Positions 1 to 7,583 are shown, numbered from the stretch's first letter. The stretch: DNA of 7,720 nucleotides from JADFJB01 sp964464595 (GCA_964464595.1 CAYXGW010000168.1:1-7720), one strand, 5' to 3'. The notes: generated by a model not told the origin, from the letters alone. Numbers and translations: made by a program.

Positions 1-30
1 AGACAATGAAAACAAACCTGGATCATTAAA

Positions 31-1701
31 ATGCAATTTGGATTCATCATCGACAACCGTAAATGTATTGGTTGTCACGCTTGTACCGTAGCATGTAAAG
101 CAGAACATGATACCCCCCTGGGTGTCAATCGAACCTGGGTGAAATATATTGAAAAGGGTGAATTCCCAAACACACGCCGCTTGTTTTCGGTCATGCGCTG
201 CAACCACTGTGCGGATGCTCCCTGTGTGGATATTTGTCCGACAGGAGCCTTATTCACTCGTAAAGATGGCATCGTCGATTTTGATAAACGTCGCTGCATT
301 GGTTGTAAATCTTGCATGCAAGCCTGTCCGTACGATGCCCTTTACATCGATCCCGAAACGGATACAGCAGCAAAATGTAATTATTGTGCCCATCGAGTGG
401 ATATCGGTTTAGAGCCGGCCTGTGTGAATGTCTGTCCGACTCATGCGATCATTTCCGGTGATATGGACGATGCACAATCGGAAATATCTCAGCTATTGGC
501 CCGCGAGCAAGTCACGGCAAGGAAAGTCGAAAAGGGAACCAGACCTAAATTGTTTTATATCGATGGAGATGAAGCGTCTTTAAATCCTGCTGCAACAGAT
601 CAATCGAGCGATTACATGTGGAACTCACAAATTTCCGGAGTTGGCCATTTTGCAAATTATGCTGAAAATCGGATTGTAAGCTCTGATCCACAAGAATTGC
701 TCAACCAATTAACCGGCAGTAATGGGGATGATAAACAATGGCTGGCCAGTGCGGAAAACCCTGAAGAAAAAGTGTTAGTTCCTGAAAGCCAAAATACCGA
801 AACTACTCAACAAAAAGCCAAAGATGTTGTTGAAGAAACAACCAAGCGAGTTTATGACAGTCCCGACAAAGGCGTTCTATGGGGTTGGGAAGTGCCGACT
901 TACATCTGGTCCAAATCAATTTCAACGGGTGCATTCCTTGTGCCATTCCTGGCGATTGTCGGTGGTTTTACACCGGTGAGTAATACGGTTCAATGGCTTG
1001 GATTGAGCCTGGGATTGTTATTTCTTGCTTTAACCGGCATTCTGTTAATCAAGGACTTGGATCAACCCTTTCGGTTTGCTTATGTTTTGCTAAGGCCCCA
1101 GTGGCGTTCCTGGCTAGTCCGTGGCGGCTATGCAATCACTTTTTATGGATTATTGTTGACTGTCGGGATTATTGCAAAGTTGAGCGGATTAACCACTCTG
1201 GAAATTTTTGTGACATGGCTTTGTGCCATATTTGCAATTATAACCTCTGTTTATACTGCATTCTTATTTGCCCAGGCTAAGGGCCGGGATTTTTGGCAAA
1301 GTCCAATCTTACCGTTACATATGATAGTCCACTCAATGTTAGCCGGAGCTGCTATTTTTGCTTTTCTGTCTCCCATTGCCGAATTTGGTGAAAGTTGGCA
1401 TTCATATTTGGATCATGTTTTTTACACTTTTATAATTCTAAACTTACTGATTATTAGTGTGGAGTTATTTACACCACACCCGACAGCAGATTCAAAGACC
1501 GTTGTTGATATGATAATACGAGGACGGTTTAAGAGGCTATTCAAAGTGGGTGTTGTAATTATGGGCAATATCGTTCCATTATTCTTTGTTTTACTAGGCA
1601 GTCCTGAATTATTACCGTTTGTGGGTTTGTTGATTTTGATGGGAATCTATTTCACAGAACATATTTGGGTTCTGGCACCGCAACTTGTACCTTTGAGTTA
1701 G
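31..1701 (+). CDS. Fused 4Fe-4S ferredoxin / NrfD-type membrane subunit of a molybdoenzyme
   Basis: This is the electron-transfer and membrane-anchor subunit of a CISM-type oxidoreductase, fusing what are usually two proteins (PsrB+PsrC or TtrB+TtrC). Residues 1-140 hold 16 cysteines in four groups: C12/15/18/22 (CIGCHACTVAC), C57/60/65/69, C89/92/95/99 (CIGCKSCMQAC) and C116/119/131/135. This is the standard pattern for four [4Fe-4S] clusters. Residues ~142-285 form a polar linker rich in Q, E and N, with no recognised domain. From ~286 (WGWEVPTYIWSKSISTGAF, typical of an NrfD start) to the end I count about eight hydrophobic helices, at roughly 297-315, 322-342, 364-386, 391-417, 427-450, 460-481, 505-523 and 527-546. 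By family knowledge the NrfD part exchanges electrons with quinone. There is no signal peptide or Tat motif, so the FeS domain should be cytoplasmic. The start lacks a clear Shine-Dalgarno, but the ferredoxin motif begins at residue 12, so little could lie upstream. It ends in TAG, 64 bases before the catalytic subunit gene, with which it is probably cotranscribed. The family call is firm; the substrate is unknown. Confidence 0.93.
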   Translation: MQFGFIIDNRKCIGCHACTVACKAEHDTPLGVNRTWVKYIEKGEFPNTRRLFSVMRCNHCADAPCVDICPTGALFTRKDGIVDFDKRRCIGCKSCMQACPYDALYIDPETDTAAKCNYCAHRVDIGLEPACVNVCPTHAIISGDMDDAQSEISQLLAREQVTARKVEKGTRPKLFYIDGDEASLNPAATDQSSDYMWNSQISGVGHFANYAENRIVSSDPQELLNQLTGSNGDDKQWLASAENPEEKVLVPESQNTETTQQKAKDVVEETTKRVYDSPDKGVLWGWEVPTYIWSKSISTGAFLVPFLAIVGGFTPVSNTVQWLGLSLGLLFLALTGILLIKDLDQPFRFAYVLLRPQWRSWLVRGGYAITFYGLLLTVGIIAKLSGLTTLEIFVTWLCAIFAIITSVYTAFLFAQAKGRDFWQSPILPLHMIVHSMLAGAAIFAFLSPIAEFGESWHSYLDHVFYTFIILNLLIISVELFTPHPTADSKTVVDMIIRGRFKRLFKVGVVIMGNIVPLFFVLLGSPELLPFVGLLILMGIYFTEHIWVLAPQLVPLS

Positions 1702-1754
1702 GAAAGTGCCAAAATTGCCAAATGCTTACTTTCATATATTTGTGTTCCACCAAT

Positions 1755-1759
1755 AGGAG
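1755..1759 (+). promoter_or_regulatory. Shine-Dalgarno of the molybdopterin oxidoreductase gene
   Basis: AGGAG lies six bases before the ATG at 1766. It fixes this start and shows that the organism uses canonical ribosome binding sites at least for some genes. The upstream fusion gene, the SulP gene and mobA show no comparable motif. Confidence 0.75.
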
Positions 1760-1765
1760 TATTTA

Positions 1766-4435
1766 ATGTCCGACCGGAATTCGGGAAATCTAATTGAAAA
1801 AATAGCCGAGAAACTACATCTCATTCCGAATCTACATAATGAAACTGGACCTGATCTTCAAAGTTTGACCGAAGCCGGCAAATTAACGGATTTTCCTCCT
1901 ATAGAAAAATGGGACGATTGGGTTGAATATGAAGCGAAAAGCTGGCCGCAACGTGATCCCAAGCATTATATGATTATACCAACGACATGCTTTAATTGTG
2001 AGTCCGGCTGCGGCTTACTAAGTTACGTCGACAAAGAGACTATGACTGTCCGAAAGTTTGAAGGCAATCCTTATCATCCGGCCAGCAGAGGGCGGAATTG
2101 TGCTAAGGGGCCGGCAACAATCAATCAAATTAATGATGAGGACAGAATCCTTTATCCGATGAAGCGAAAAGGCAATCGCGGGGAAGGTGGCTGGGATCGC
2201 GTTTCGTGGGATGAAGTTTTGGATGATTTTTCGGGACGAATACGAAAAGCGCTTCAAGAGAAACGAAATAATGAAGTCGTCTATCACGTTGGTCGACCGG
2301 GACATGAGGGTTACATGGATCGAATATTACAGTCCTGGGGTGTGGATGGACACAACAGCCACACGAATATTTGTTCTGCCGGAGCGCGATTTGGTTATGC
2401 GATTTGGCATGGCTTCGACCGGCCTTCTCCGGATCATGCCAATGCAAAATTAATATTGCTGATCTCTGCTCATCTCGAATCCGGACATTATTTTAACCCT
2501 CATGCACAAAGAATAATAGAAGGATTAATGAACGGATCCAAATTGGTGGTTATGGATCCACGGCTCTCCAATACCGCCAGTATGGCTGATTATTGGCTGC
2601 CTACTTATCCAGGCAGTGAAGCGGCCGTGCTCTTGGCTATGGCTAAGGTGATTCTTGATGAAGGTCTTTTCAATGAAAAATTTTTGCACGATTGGGTAAA
2701 CTGGCAAGAGTTTCTGCAAAAAGAACACCCAACTGTAGAAGTAAACTTTGCTAATTTTATTCGATTGCTGAAAGAAGCTTACAAGGAATACACACCGGAA
2801 TTTGCCGCTAACGAAAGCGGAATTGATGCTGAGACCATTATTCAGGTTGCTCGAAAAATTGGCGAAGCCGGAAGTCGATTTTCATCCCACAATTGGCGCA
2901 GTGCGGGTAGCGGAAATTTAGGTGGCTGGGCTGTCTCGCGCTGTTTGCATTTTTTGAATGTGCTCACGGGTAGTGTCGGAACAGTAGGTGGTACGTCGCC
3001 AAGTGGTTGGAACAAATTTAAACCAACAGTCTTTGATAAACCACCTGCGCAAAAATTCTGGAATGAATTACATTTTCCTAATGAATATCCGCTCGCCCAT
3101 TACGAAATGAGTTTTCTATTGCCGCATTTCTTGAAAGAGGGGAGAAGTAAGCTGGATGTGTATTTCACCCGGGTTTTTAACCCGGTATGGACTTTTCCTG
3201 ATGGTTTTACCTGGATTGAAGCGTTGCAGGATGAAAGCAAAATTGGCCTGCACGCTGCCTTAACTCCTACTTGGAATGAAACTGCTTATTTTGCAGATTA
3301 TGTTCTGCCGATGGGTCACGCAAGCGAAAGACATGACTTGGTCAGTTACGAAACCCATTCCGGCATGTGGATTTCTTTTCGTCAACCTGTTTTGCGTGAG
3401 GCTGCTCGAAAAATGGGTAATCCCGTAGCATTTACTTATGAAGCGAATCCCGGAGAAGTGTGGGAGGAAGACGAATTCTGGATCGAATTATCCTGGCGGA
3501 TTGATCCGGATGGAAGCCTGGGGATTAAACAACATTTTATTTCGCCTTATAGAAAGGGAGAAAAGATCACCATTGATGAATATTATCAATTTATTTTTGA
3601 CAATGTACCGGGTTTGCCGGAAAAAGCGGCTGAAAAAGGATTGACTCCGCTGGAATATATGCGAAACTACGGCGCTTTTGAGGTGGAGAAAACTTCATAT
3701 CATAAACATCTAAAACCGCTAACTGAGGCCGAGTTAAAGAAAACTAAGCTTGATACAAAAACGGGAACTATTAAAACGAAAGAAAAAATAGTCGGCGTTT
3801 ATGCGGATGGAAAGTCTTATGCCGGATTCCCGACGCCTTCTAAAAAGCAGGAGTTTTATTCCCAAACGATGGTCGATTGGAATTGGCCGGAGTTTAAAAT
3901 ACCTTGTTATGTAAAGAGCCAAATACATCCGGATCAAATTGATCGGAGCAAAGGAGAATTCCCGTTGGTGCCAACTTTTCGTTTACCGACACTGATTCAT
4001 TCCCGATCTGGCAATGCCAAATGGCTTATGGAAATTTCGAATCGCAATCCAGTTTGGATGCATACTTCAGATGGAGAAAACCTGGGAATAAATACTGGAG
4101 ATTTGCTGCGAGTGAACACAGATATCGGTTATTTTGTCGATCGGGTTTGGCTAACGGAAGGGATGAAACCGGGCGTTGTGGCGTGTTCTCACCATCTCGG
4201 CAGGTGGCGGCGGCCGCAAGATGCAAAAGGAAATAGATGGGCAACCAATTTGGTTTCCATCAAACAAATGAAAAACGGCACATGGAAAATGAGGCAATTA
4301 GACGGCATCCGCCCCTATAAAAGTAAAGATCCGGATTCGTCCCGTATTTTTTGGAGCGATGGGGGTGTACATCAAAATATCACTTTCCCGGTTCATCCGG
4401 ATCCGGTAAGTGGTATGCATTGCTGGCACCAATAG
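1766..4435 (+). CDS. Molybdopterin oxidoreductase catalytic subunit, interrupted by in-frame amber
   Basis: Catalytic subunit of a CISM/DMSO-reductase-superfamily enzyme (MopB fold) that would bind a bis-molybdopterin guanine dinucleotide cofactor. Residues 75-112 carry the N-terminal [4Fe-4S] motif C75-x2-C78-x3-C82-x29-C112. C203 in TNICSAGARFG sits where polysulfide, thiosulfate and tetrathionate reductase-like members place their Mo-ligating cysteine. Residues ~230-540 form the central MopB domains. The dinucleotide-binding C-terminal domain starts near 733 (FPLVPTFRLPTLIHSRSGN). The N-terminus has no twin-arginine signal, so the protein should stay cytoplasmic, docked to the FeS/NrfD subunit encoded just upstream. 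An SD (AGGAG, 1755-1759) supports this start. The frame stops at TAG 4433-4435 after 889 residues, but it continues in the same frame to TAA 4625-4627, which would give about 953 positions. The undisturbed gene is therefore probably 1766-4627, and the truncated product would lack the end of the cofactor-binding domain. Substrate is undetermined: sulfite (SoeA/PSRLC3-like), polysulfide or another oxyanion are all possible. Confidence 0.92.
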   Translation: MSDRNSGNLIEKIAEKLHLIPNLHNETGPDLQSLTEAGKLTDFPPIEKWDDWVEYEAKSWPQRDPKHYMIIPTTCFNCESGCGLLSYVDKETMTVRKFEGNPYHPASRGRNCAKGPATINQINDEDRILYPMKRKGNRGEGGWDRVSWDEVLDDFSGRIRKALQEKRNNEVVYHVGRPGHEGYMDRILQSWGVDGHNSHTNICSAGARFGYAIWHGFDRPSPDHANAKLILLISAHLESGHYFNPHAQRIIEGLMNGSKLVVMDPRLSNTASMADYWLPTYPGSEAAVLLAMAKVILDEGLFNEKFLHDWVNWQEFLQKEHPTVEVNFANFIRLLKEAYKEYTPEFAANESGIDAETIIQVARKIGEAGSRFSSHNWRSAGSGNLGGWAVSRCLHFLNVLTGSVGTVGGTSPSGWNKFKPTVFDKPPAQKFWNELHFPNEYPLAHYEMSFLLPHFLKEGRSKLDVYFTRVFNPVWTFPDGFTWIEALQDESKIGLHAALTPTWNETAYFADYVLPMGHASERHDLVSYETHSGMWISFRQPVLREAARKMGNPVAFTYEANPGEVWEEDEFWIELSWRIDPDGSLGIKQHFISPYRKGEKITIDEYYQFIFDNVPGLPEKAAEKGLTPLEYMRNYGAFEVEKTSYHKHLKPLTEAELKKTKLDTKTGTIKTKEKIVGVYADGKSYAGFPTPSKKQEFYSQTMVDWNWPEFKIPCYVKSQIHPDQIDRSKGEFPLVPTFRLPTLIHSRSGNAKWLMEISNRNPVWMHTSDGENLGINTGDLLRVNTDIGYFVDRVWLTEGMKPGVVACSHHLGRWRRPQDAKGNRWATNLVSIKQMKNGTWKMRQLDGIRPYKSKDPDSSRIFWSDGGVHQNITFPVHPDPVSGMHCWHQ

Positions 4436-4627
4436 GTAAGGATTGAAAAAGCGCATCCGGAAGACAAATATGGTGATGTGCTGGTGGATACCAATCGCTC
4501 TTTTGAAATTTATAAAGAATGGTTGAAAAAAACTCGTCCGGCACCAGGTCCAGGAGGATTGAGAAGGCCACTTTGGCTGAATAGACCGCTCCGTCCATCG
4601 GAAGAGATGTTTTACATCGATTTATAA
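4436..4627 (+). pseudogene. Detached 3' end of the molybdopterin oxidoreductase gene
   Basis: Directly after the amber codon the same frame stays open for 63 codons and closes with TAA at 4625-4627. It begins VRIEKAHPEDKYGDVLVDTN, continues through IYKEWLKK and a PAPGPGGLRRPLWLNRPLRP stretch, and ends EEMFYIDL. This reads as ordinary protein and as a natural continuation of SGMHCWHQ before the stop. It has no ribosome binding site and its only ATG is five codons before the end, so it is unlikely to be an independent gene. It would be expressed only by readthrough of the TAG, or if the TAG is not real. It appears intact rather than decayed, which points to a recent change, a base-call error, or functional readthrough. 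That it belongs to the upstream gene is strongly supported; its expression status is unknown. Confidence 0.8.
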
Positions 4628-4710
4628 TATGCTCTAGTTTATTATAAGCAGATCTTCAATTTTATCATTTTTAGAAGCTTTTTTCCCTTAAAACGTCATT
4701 TATTATTTAT

Positions 4711-6438
4711 ATGGAATTATTCAAAATTGGCGATAGTATTCGAACTTATAACAAAACACTATTTCGCCGTGATATTATCGCTGGGCTCACTGTCACCTTT
4801 GTGGCAATCCCACAATCTATGGTTTATGCACTTATAGCTGGTGTTGAACCGCAATATGGTCTATACGCATTTATGGTGGGTTCAATTGTCGGATCGATTT
4901 TTGGTTCATCTCGTCATCTGCAAACTGGACCTACGAATGCCACATCAATAGTTATTGCAAGCACCCTGGCTTTATATCCTGTTGATGACCAATTTTTAAA
5001 AATGGTTTTTCTATTGGGATTCCTTTCCGGATGTTTGCAACTAGGTGCCGGACTTTTAAAGTTGAGCAACTTAACTCATTTTCTTTCTCGCTCAGTATTA
5101 GCTGGTTTTATCGCCGGGGCGGGCCTTTTTATCATCGTCAACCAAATTCCCAATTTAATGGGATTTTCAAAAAATACAAATTCCTCTGTTTTTGAAGGAG
5201 TAAAACACATATTTAACAGTTTGGATCAAATTCAACCAACTGTTTTATTGGTGGGAATCGGATCTATATTATTAACACTCCTTATTAACAAGCTAAGCCC
5301 AAAAACAACTTCAGGAATTCCTGTTTTACCATCGTACCTGATTTCTATTTTATTATCAGCAGCCATTATTGTCTTATTTGACATGGAGGAGACAGTTAAA
5401 GTGGTGGGAGGTATCCCCGGGTCGCTGCCACCTTTAAGCATGCCGCTATTTGAGTTGGAATCCATTCAAACTCTAATGCAAGGTGCAATAGCGATTGCAT
5501 TTATAGGATTAGCAGAAGCGACATCAGCAGCCAAAATAGTAGCAGACTTTGCTGGTGATAAGTTGCAAGTGGACAAGGAATTTAGAGGGCAGGGACTTGC
5601 AAAAATTGCAACATCCTTATTTAGCGGAATACCTGTTTCGGGCTCATTTACCAGGAGCATACTTTGCTACAGAGCAGGTGCAGAGACAAAATTAGCCAAT
5701 ATTATGGCCGGCATTTTTGTTGCAATTGTCGTGTTATTTTTTGGTCCGGTTATTAAACACATCCCATTAGCGGCTTTGGCAGGTATTGTTATGTTGATTG
5801 CAAGCAATATGGTTGACTGGAAATACGTTAAAATGGCTCTTCGCTCATCGAATGTGGATTCATTAGCTATTCTCGCAACTTTTTTTGCTGCCCTGGTATT
5901 TCCATTGGTTACTGCAATTTATATTGGTGTTGGGATTTCCCTGGCCCTGTTCCTTCGCAGGGTAAAGAAGCCTAACCTTGTTGAGTTAATATACGATGAT
6001 AAAGTCGGGTTCAAAGAAAAAACTGAATCTAATCAAAGTACCATTCCAGAGCTTACCATTATTCATGTTGAAGGAGATGTTTTTTTTGCCAGCATAGATT
6101 CTGTGGATGATGATATTCAAAAGTTTGCTCAACGAAATGCGGTGAAAGTGATTATACTTCGATTGAAAAGAGCCTTTAGCCTCGATGCAACTTCCATGAT
6201 GGTATTTATGAAAATCTACAAGGATTTAAAAAAACAAGGTAAATTATTGCTCATCTCAGGAGCTAGTGGAAGAGTTGAAAAGATAATTCACGAATCAGGT
6301 TTGGACAAAGTAATTGGCGAAGATCACATTTTTTATTCAAATGAAATTTTATTTAAATCTACTCGAAATGCAATTACTTATGCTCTCCAATTCATCAATT
6401 CGAATTATGGTACAAATTATACAATTTCTAATTTGTAA
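4711..6438 (+). CDS. SulP-family anion transporter with C-terminal STAS domain
   Basis: Inner-membrane secondary transporter of the SulP/SLC26 family, whose bacterial members move sulfate, bicarbonate or other anions. At 575 residues it has the usual bacterial length and looks complete. The N-terminal half shows the family signature around residues 33-55 (IPQSMVYALIAGVEPQYGLY), followed by GSSRHLQTGPTNATS at 65-79. Residues ~252-318 carry a second conserved block (IGLAEATSAAK, then GQGLAKIATSLFSGIPVSGS and FTRS). Many hydrophobic helices run to about residue 416. The cytoplasmic STAS domain occupies about 446-560, with FSLDATSMMVF at 489-499 in the regulatory loop region. No Shine-Dalgarno is visible before the ATG; the preceding 83 bases are AT-rich without a clear promoter. 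Its place between a molybdoenzyme and mobA makes sulfate (import, or export of an oxidation product) an attractive substrate, and molybdate a more remote one. The family does not allow substrate assignment from sequence alone. Confidence 0.93.
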   Translation: MELFKIGDSIRTYNKTLFRRDIIAGLTVTFVAIPQSMVYALIAGVEPQYGLYAFMVGSIVGSIFGSSRHLQTGPTNATSIVIASTLALYPVDDQFLKMVFLLGFLSGCLQLGAGLLKLSNLTHFLSRSVLAGFIAGAGLFIIVNQIPNLMGFSKNTNSSVFEGVKHIFNSLDQIQPTVLLVGIGSILLTLLINKLSPKTTSGIPVLPSYLISILLSAAIIVLFDMEETVKVVGGIPGSLPPLSMPLFELESIQTLMQGAIAIAFIGLAEATSAAKIVADFAGDKLQVDKEFRGQGLAKIATSLFSGIPVSGSFTRSILCYRAGAETKLANIMAGIFVAIVVLFFGPVIKHIPLAALAGIVMLIASNMVDWKYVKMALRSSNVDSLAILATFFAALVFPLVTAIYIGVGISLALFLRRVKKPNLVELIYDDKVGFKEKTESNQSTIPELTIIHVEGDVFFASIDSVDDDIQKFAQRNAVKVIILRLKRAFSLDATSMMVFMKIYKDLKKQGKLLLISGASGRVEKIIHESGLDKVIGEDHIFYSNEILFKSTRNAITYALQFINSNYGTNYTISNL

Positions 6439-6563
6439 TTGTATGTTGACTCTGAAAACCAACATTCTTTCGAATCTTGAAAACCGAGACATTGATTCCA
6501 TCAACAAATATTACTAACATCATTTGAGGTCACCAGAAAGTCAGTTTTCACGCGAATAATTAT

Positions 6564-7160
6564 ATGTTTGAAAACTTATCAGCTGCCATCATTGCCGGAG
6601 GAAAAAGTGCCAGGTTTGGAGAGCATAAGGGGTTGGCTGTTCTAAATTCCCGACAAATGATTGATTATTCGCTTGCCCTTGCAAAAGAGATCGGTTCTCC
6701 TCAATTCCTGGTATATGGCAAGGAAAATTACTTTGACCCAATTGATATTCCCTGTTATTCCGATATCATCCTACATTGCGGGCCAATAGGCGGAATTTAT
6801 ACTGCATTGGTAAAAGCACAAACAAACTTAGTCGCAACCATCCCTTGTGATATGCCTTTTCTAAGCGCGGATGTGTACAGATTGCTTTATGATAATTATG
6901 TGGATAACAACCCTGTTATTGCAGTTTCAGAAAACGGCATAGAATCCCTGGTCGCTATATGGCCAAAAGCATTTGAAAGTAAATTGAAGGATGCAATTGA
7001 TAAGAAATTATATACTATTTATGAAATCATTCAAGATGATACGATCCCTAAAATATCCATTCCTGAATTAATGACAGATTATGATGAGAAAATTTTTCTT
7101 AATATTAACACGAAAAAAGAATTAGCAGCAATCCAAAAAAATTCTTATTGGAGTAAATAA
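6564..7160 (+). CDS. mobA: Molybdenum cofactor guanylyltransferase (MobA)
   Basis: Cytoplasmic nucleotidyltransferase that transfers GMP from GTP to Mo-molybdopterin, giving the guanine dinucleotide cofactor used by DMSO-reductase-superfamily enzymes. The N-terminal nucleotide-binding loop is clear at residues 10-24 (IAGGKSARFGEHKGL), with K14, R17 and K22 in the conserved positions of the GGxSxRxGxxK signature. CGPIGGIY (72-79) and the metal-binding region TIPCDMPFL (92-100, D96) follow. The C-terminus has FLNINTKKEL, matching the usual N-x-NTPEDL ending of the family. The length of 198 residues is normal. The product would mature the molybdoenzyme encoded 2 kb upstream, which explains its place here. 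The 125-base gap before it holds no convincing promoter and the start has no Shine-Dalgarno, but a TGA lies in frame only 13 codons upstream with no ATG between, so the ATG at 6564 is the best start. MobA-related families such as MocA or sugar nucleotidyltransferases are less likely given these motifs and the context. Confidence 0.88.
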   Translation: MFENLSAAIIAGGKSARFGEHKGLAVLNSRQMIDYSLALAKEIGSPQFLVYGKENYFDPIDIPCYSDIILHCGPIGGIYTALVKAQTNLVATIPCDMPFLSADVYRLLYDNYVDNNPVIAVSENGIESLVAIWPKAFESKLKDAIDKKLYTIYEIIQDDTIPKISIPELMTDYDEKIFLNINTKKELAAIQKNSYWSK

Positions 7161-7189
7161 TGAAGCTAGTTTGAACTTAAGCTGAATTG

Positions 7190-7570
7190 TTATATTTTCC
7201 TGTTCATCAATTTCAAACGCGTCGCTGGCAGGCGTTTAAGTCGTTGATTTCTCGGATCAACTTCGATGCCCACAGATTCAAGTGCAGTCACACCGAGAAT
7301 TGGCTCAACGTCTTTTCCTCCAAAAATGACAGTCCCACCTACATAATCTCCCATAAATTCAATATCAGCAGTAGTTATATCCATTTTGATCTTACTGCCA
7401 TCGGCGAGTTCATAAATTCTTTGGCCCTTGGGTATTAGACCTATACTTTTTAGATGCTGCCCTGGAACGAGAGTATCAATTGCTCCGGTATCCACAAGAA
7501 AAAGTCCTTCCCAACTCCTGTCAGGTTCGGCAGGGTTTCGTATTGTGACTGTAACTTGAGTGGATCCCAT
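7190..7570 (-). CDS. Clan AA (retropepsin-like) aspartic protease family protein
   Basis: A small 126-residue single-domain protein resembling bacterial and archaeal clan AA aspartic proteases. The catalytic motif is LVDTGA at 25-30 with D27 as the likely nucleophile-activating aspartate. A glycine-rich segment at ~78-85 and the hydrophobic ILGVTALESVGIEVDP at 91-106 match the second half of a retropepsin fold, in which ILG follows the flap region. With one DTG per chain, it would have to work as a homodimer. There is no signal peptide or membrane segment, so it is presumably cytoplasmic. The start is supported by a Shine-Dalgarno seven bases upstream. It is convergent with mobA, with 29 bases between the two stop codons, and shares no evident function with the molybdoenzyme genes. 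Natural substrates of these stand-alone proteins are generally unknown, and peptidase activity is inferred from the motif only. Confidence 0.82.
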   Translation of the reverse strand: MGSTQVTVTIRNPAEPDRSWEGLFLVDTGAIDTLVPGQHLKSIGLIPKGQRIYELADGSKIKMDITTADIEFMGDYVGGTVIFGGKDVEPILGVTALESVGIEVDPRNQRLKRLPATRLKLMNRKI

Positions 7571-7577
7571 TATTTTA

Positions 7578-7583
7578 CCTTCT
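7578..7583 (-). promoter_or_regulatory. Shine-Dalgarno of the aspartic protease gene
   Basis: On the - strand AGAAGG lies seven bases before the ATG at 7568-7570, within the AT-rich stretch 7571-7600. It decides the start of the protease gene. A separate -10/-35 pair could not be placed with confidence. Confidence 0.6.

Noticed and set aside
1..30. Possible end of an upstream gene (TAA at 27-29, one base before the ATG at 31, or TGA at 7-9)
   Set aside because: Only a few codons are visible and no frame can be preferred, so an upstream gene cannot be called.
2018..2447. Overlapping antisense and out-of-frame open frames inside the oxidoreductase gene
   Set aside because: They lack family motifs and ribosome binding sites and lie opposite the strongly supported MopB coding frame.
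4397..4406. Perfect 10-base palindrome CCGGATCCGG shortly before the amber codon
   Set aside because: It lies within coding sequence (the HPDPV region), is explained by codon choice, and is too far from the stop to be an evident readthrough signal.
4641..4686. Possible terminator after the oxidoreductase gene: CTTC/GAAG arms followed by a run of T
   Set aside because: The stem is only four base pairs with a long AT-rich loop, so the T run near 4680 is not enough to call an intrinsic terminator.
6446..6475. TTGACT as a possible -35 box before mobA
   Set aside because: No -10-like hexamer occurs at 16-18 bases spacing, and no TAnnTTTG-type Bacteroidota element was seen.
7163..7183. Imperfect inverted repeat (AGCTAGTT ... 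AACTTAAGCT) between the convergent mobA and protease genes
   Set aside because: The arms pair only with bulges, the loop would be very small and no T tract follows on either strand, so a bidirectional terminator is not supported.
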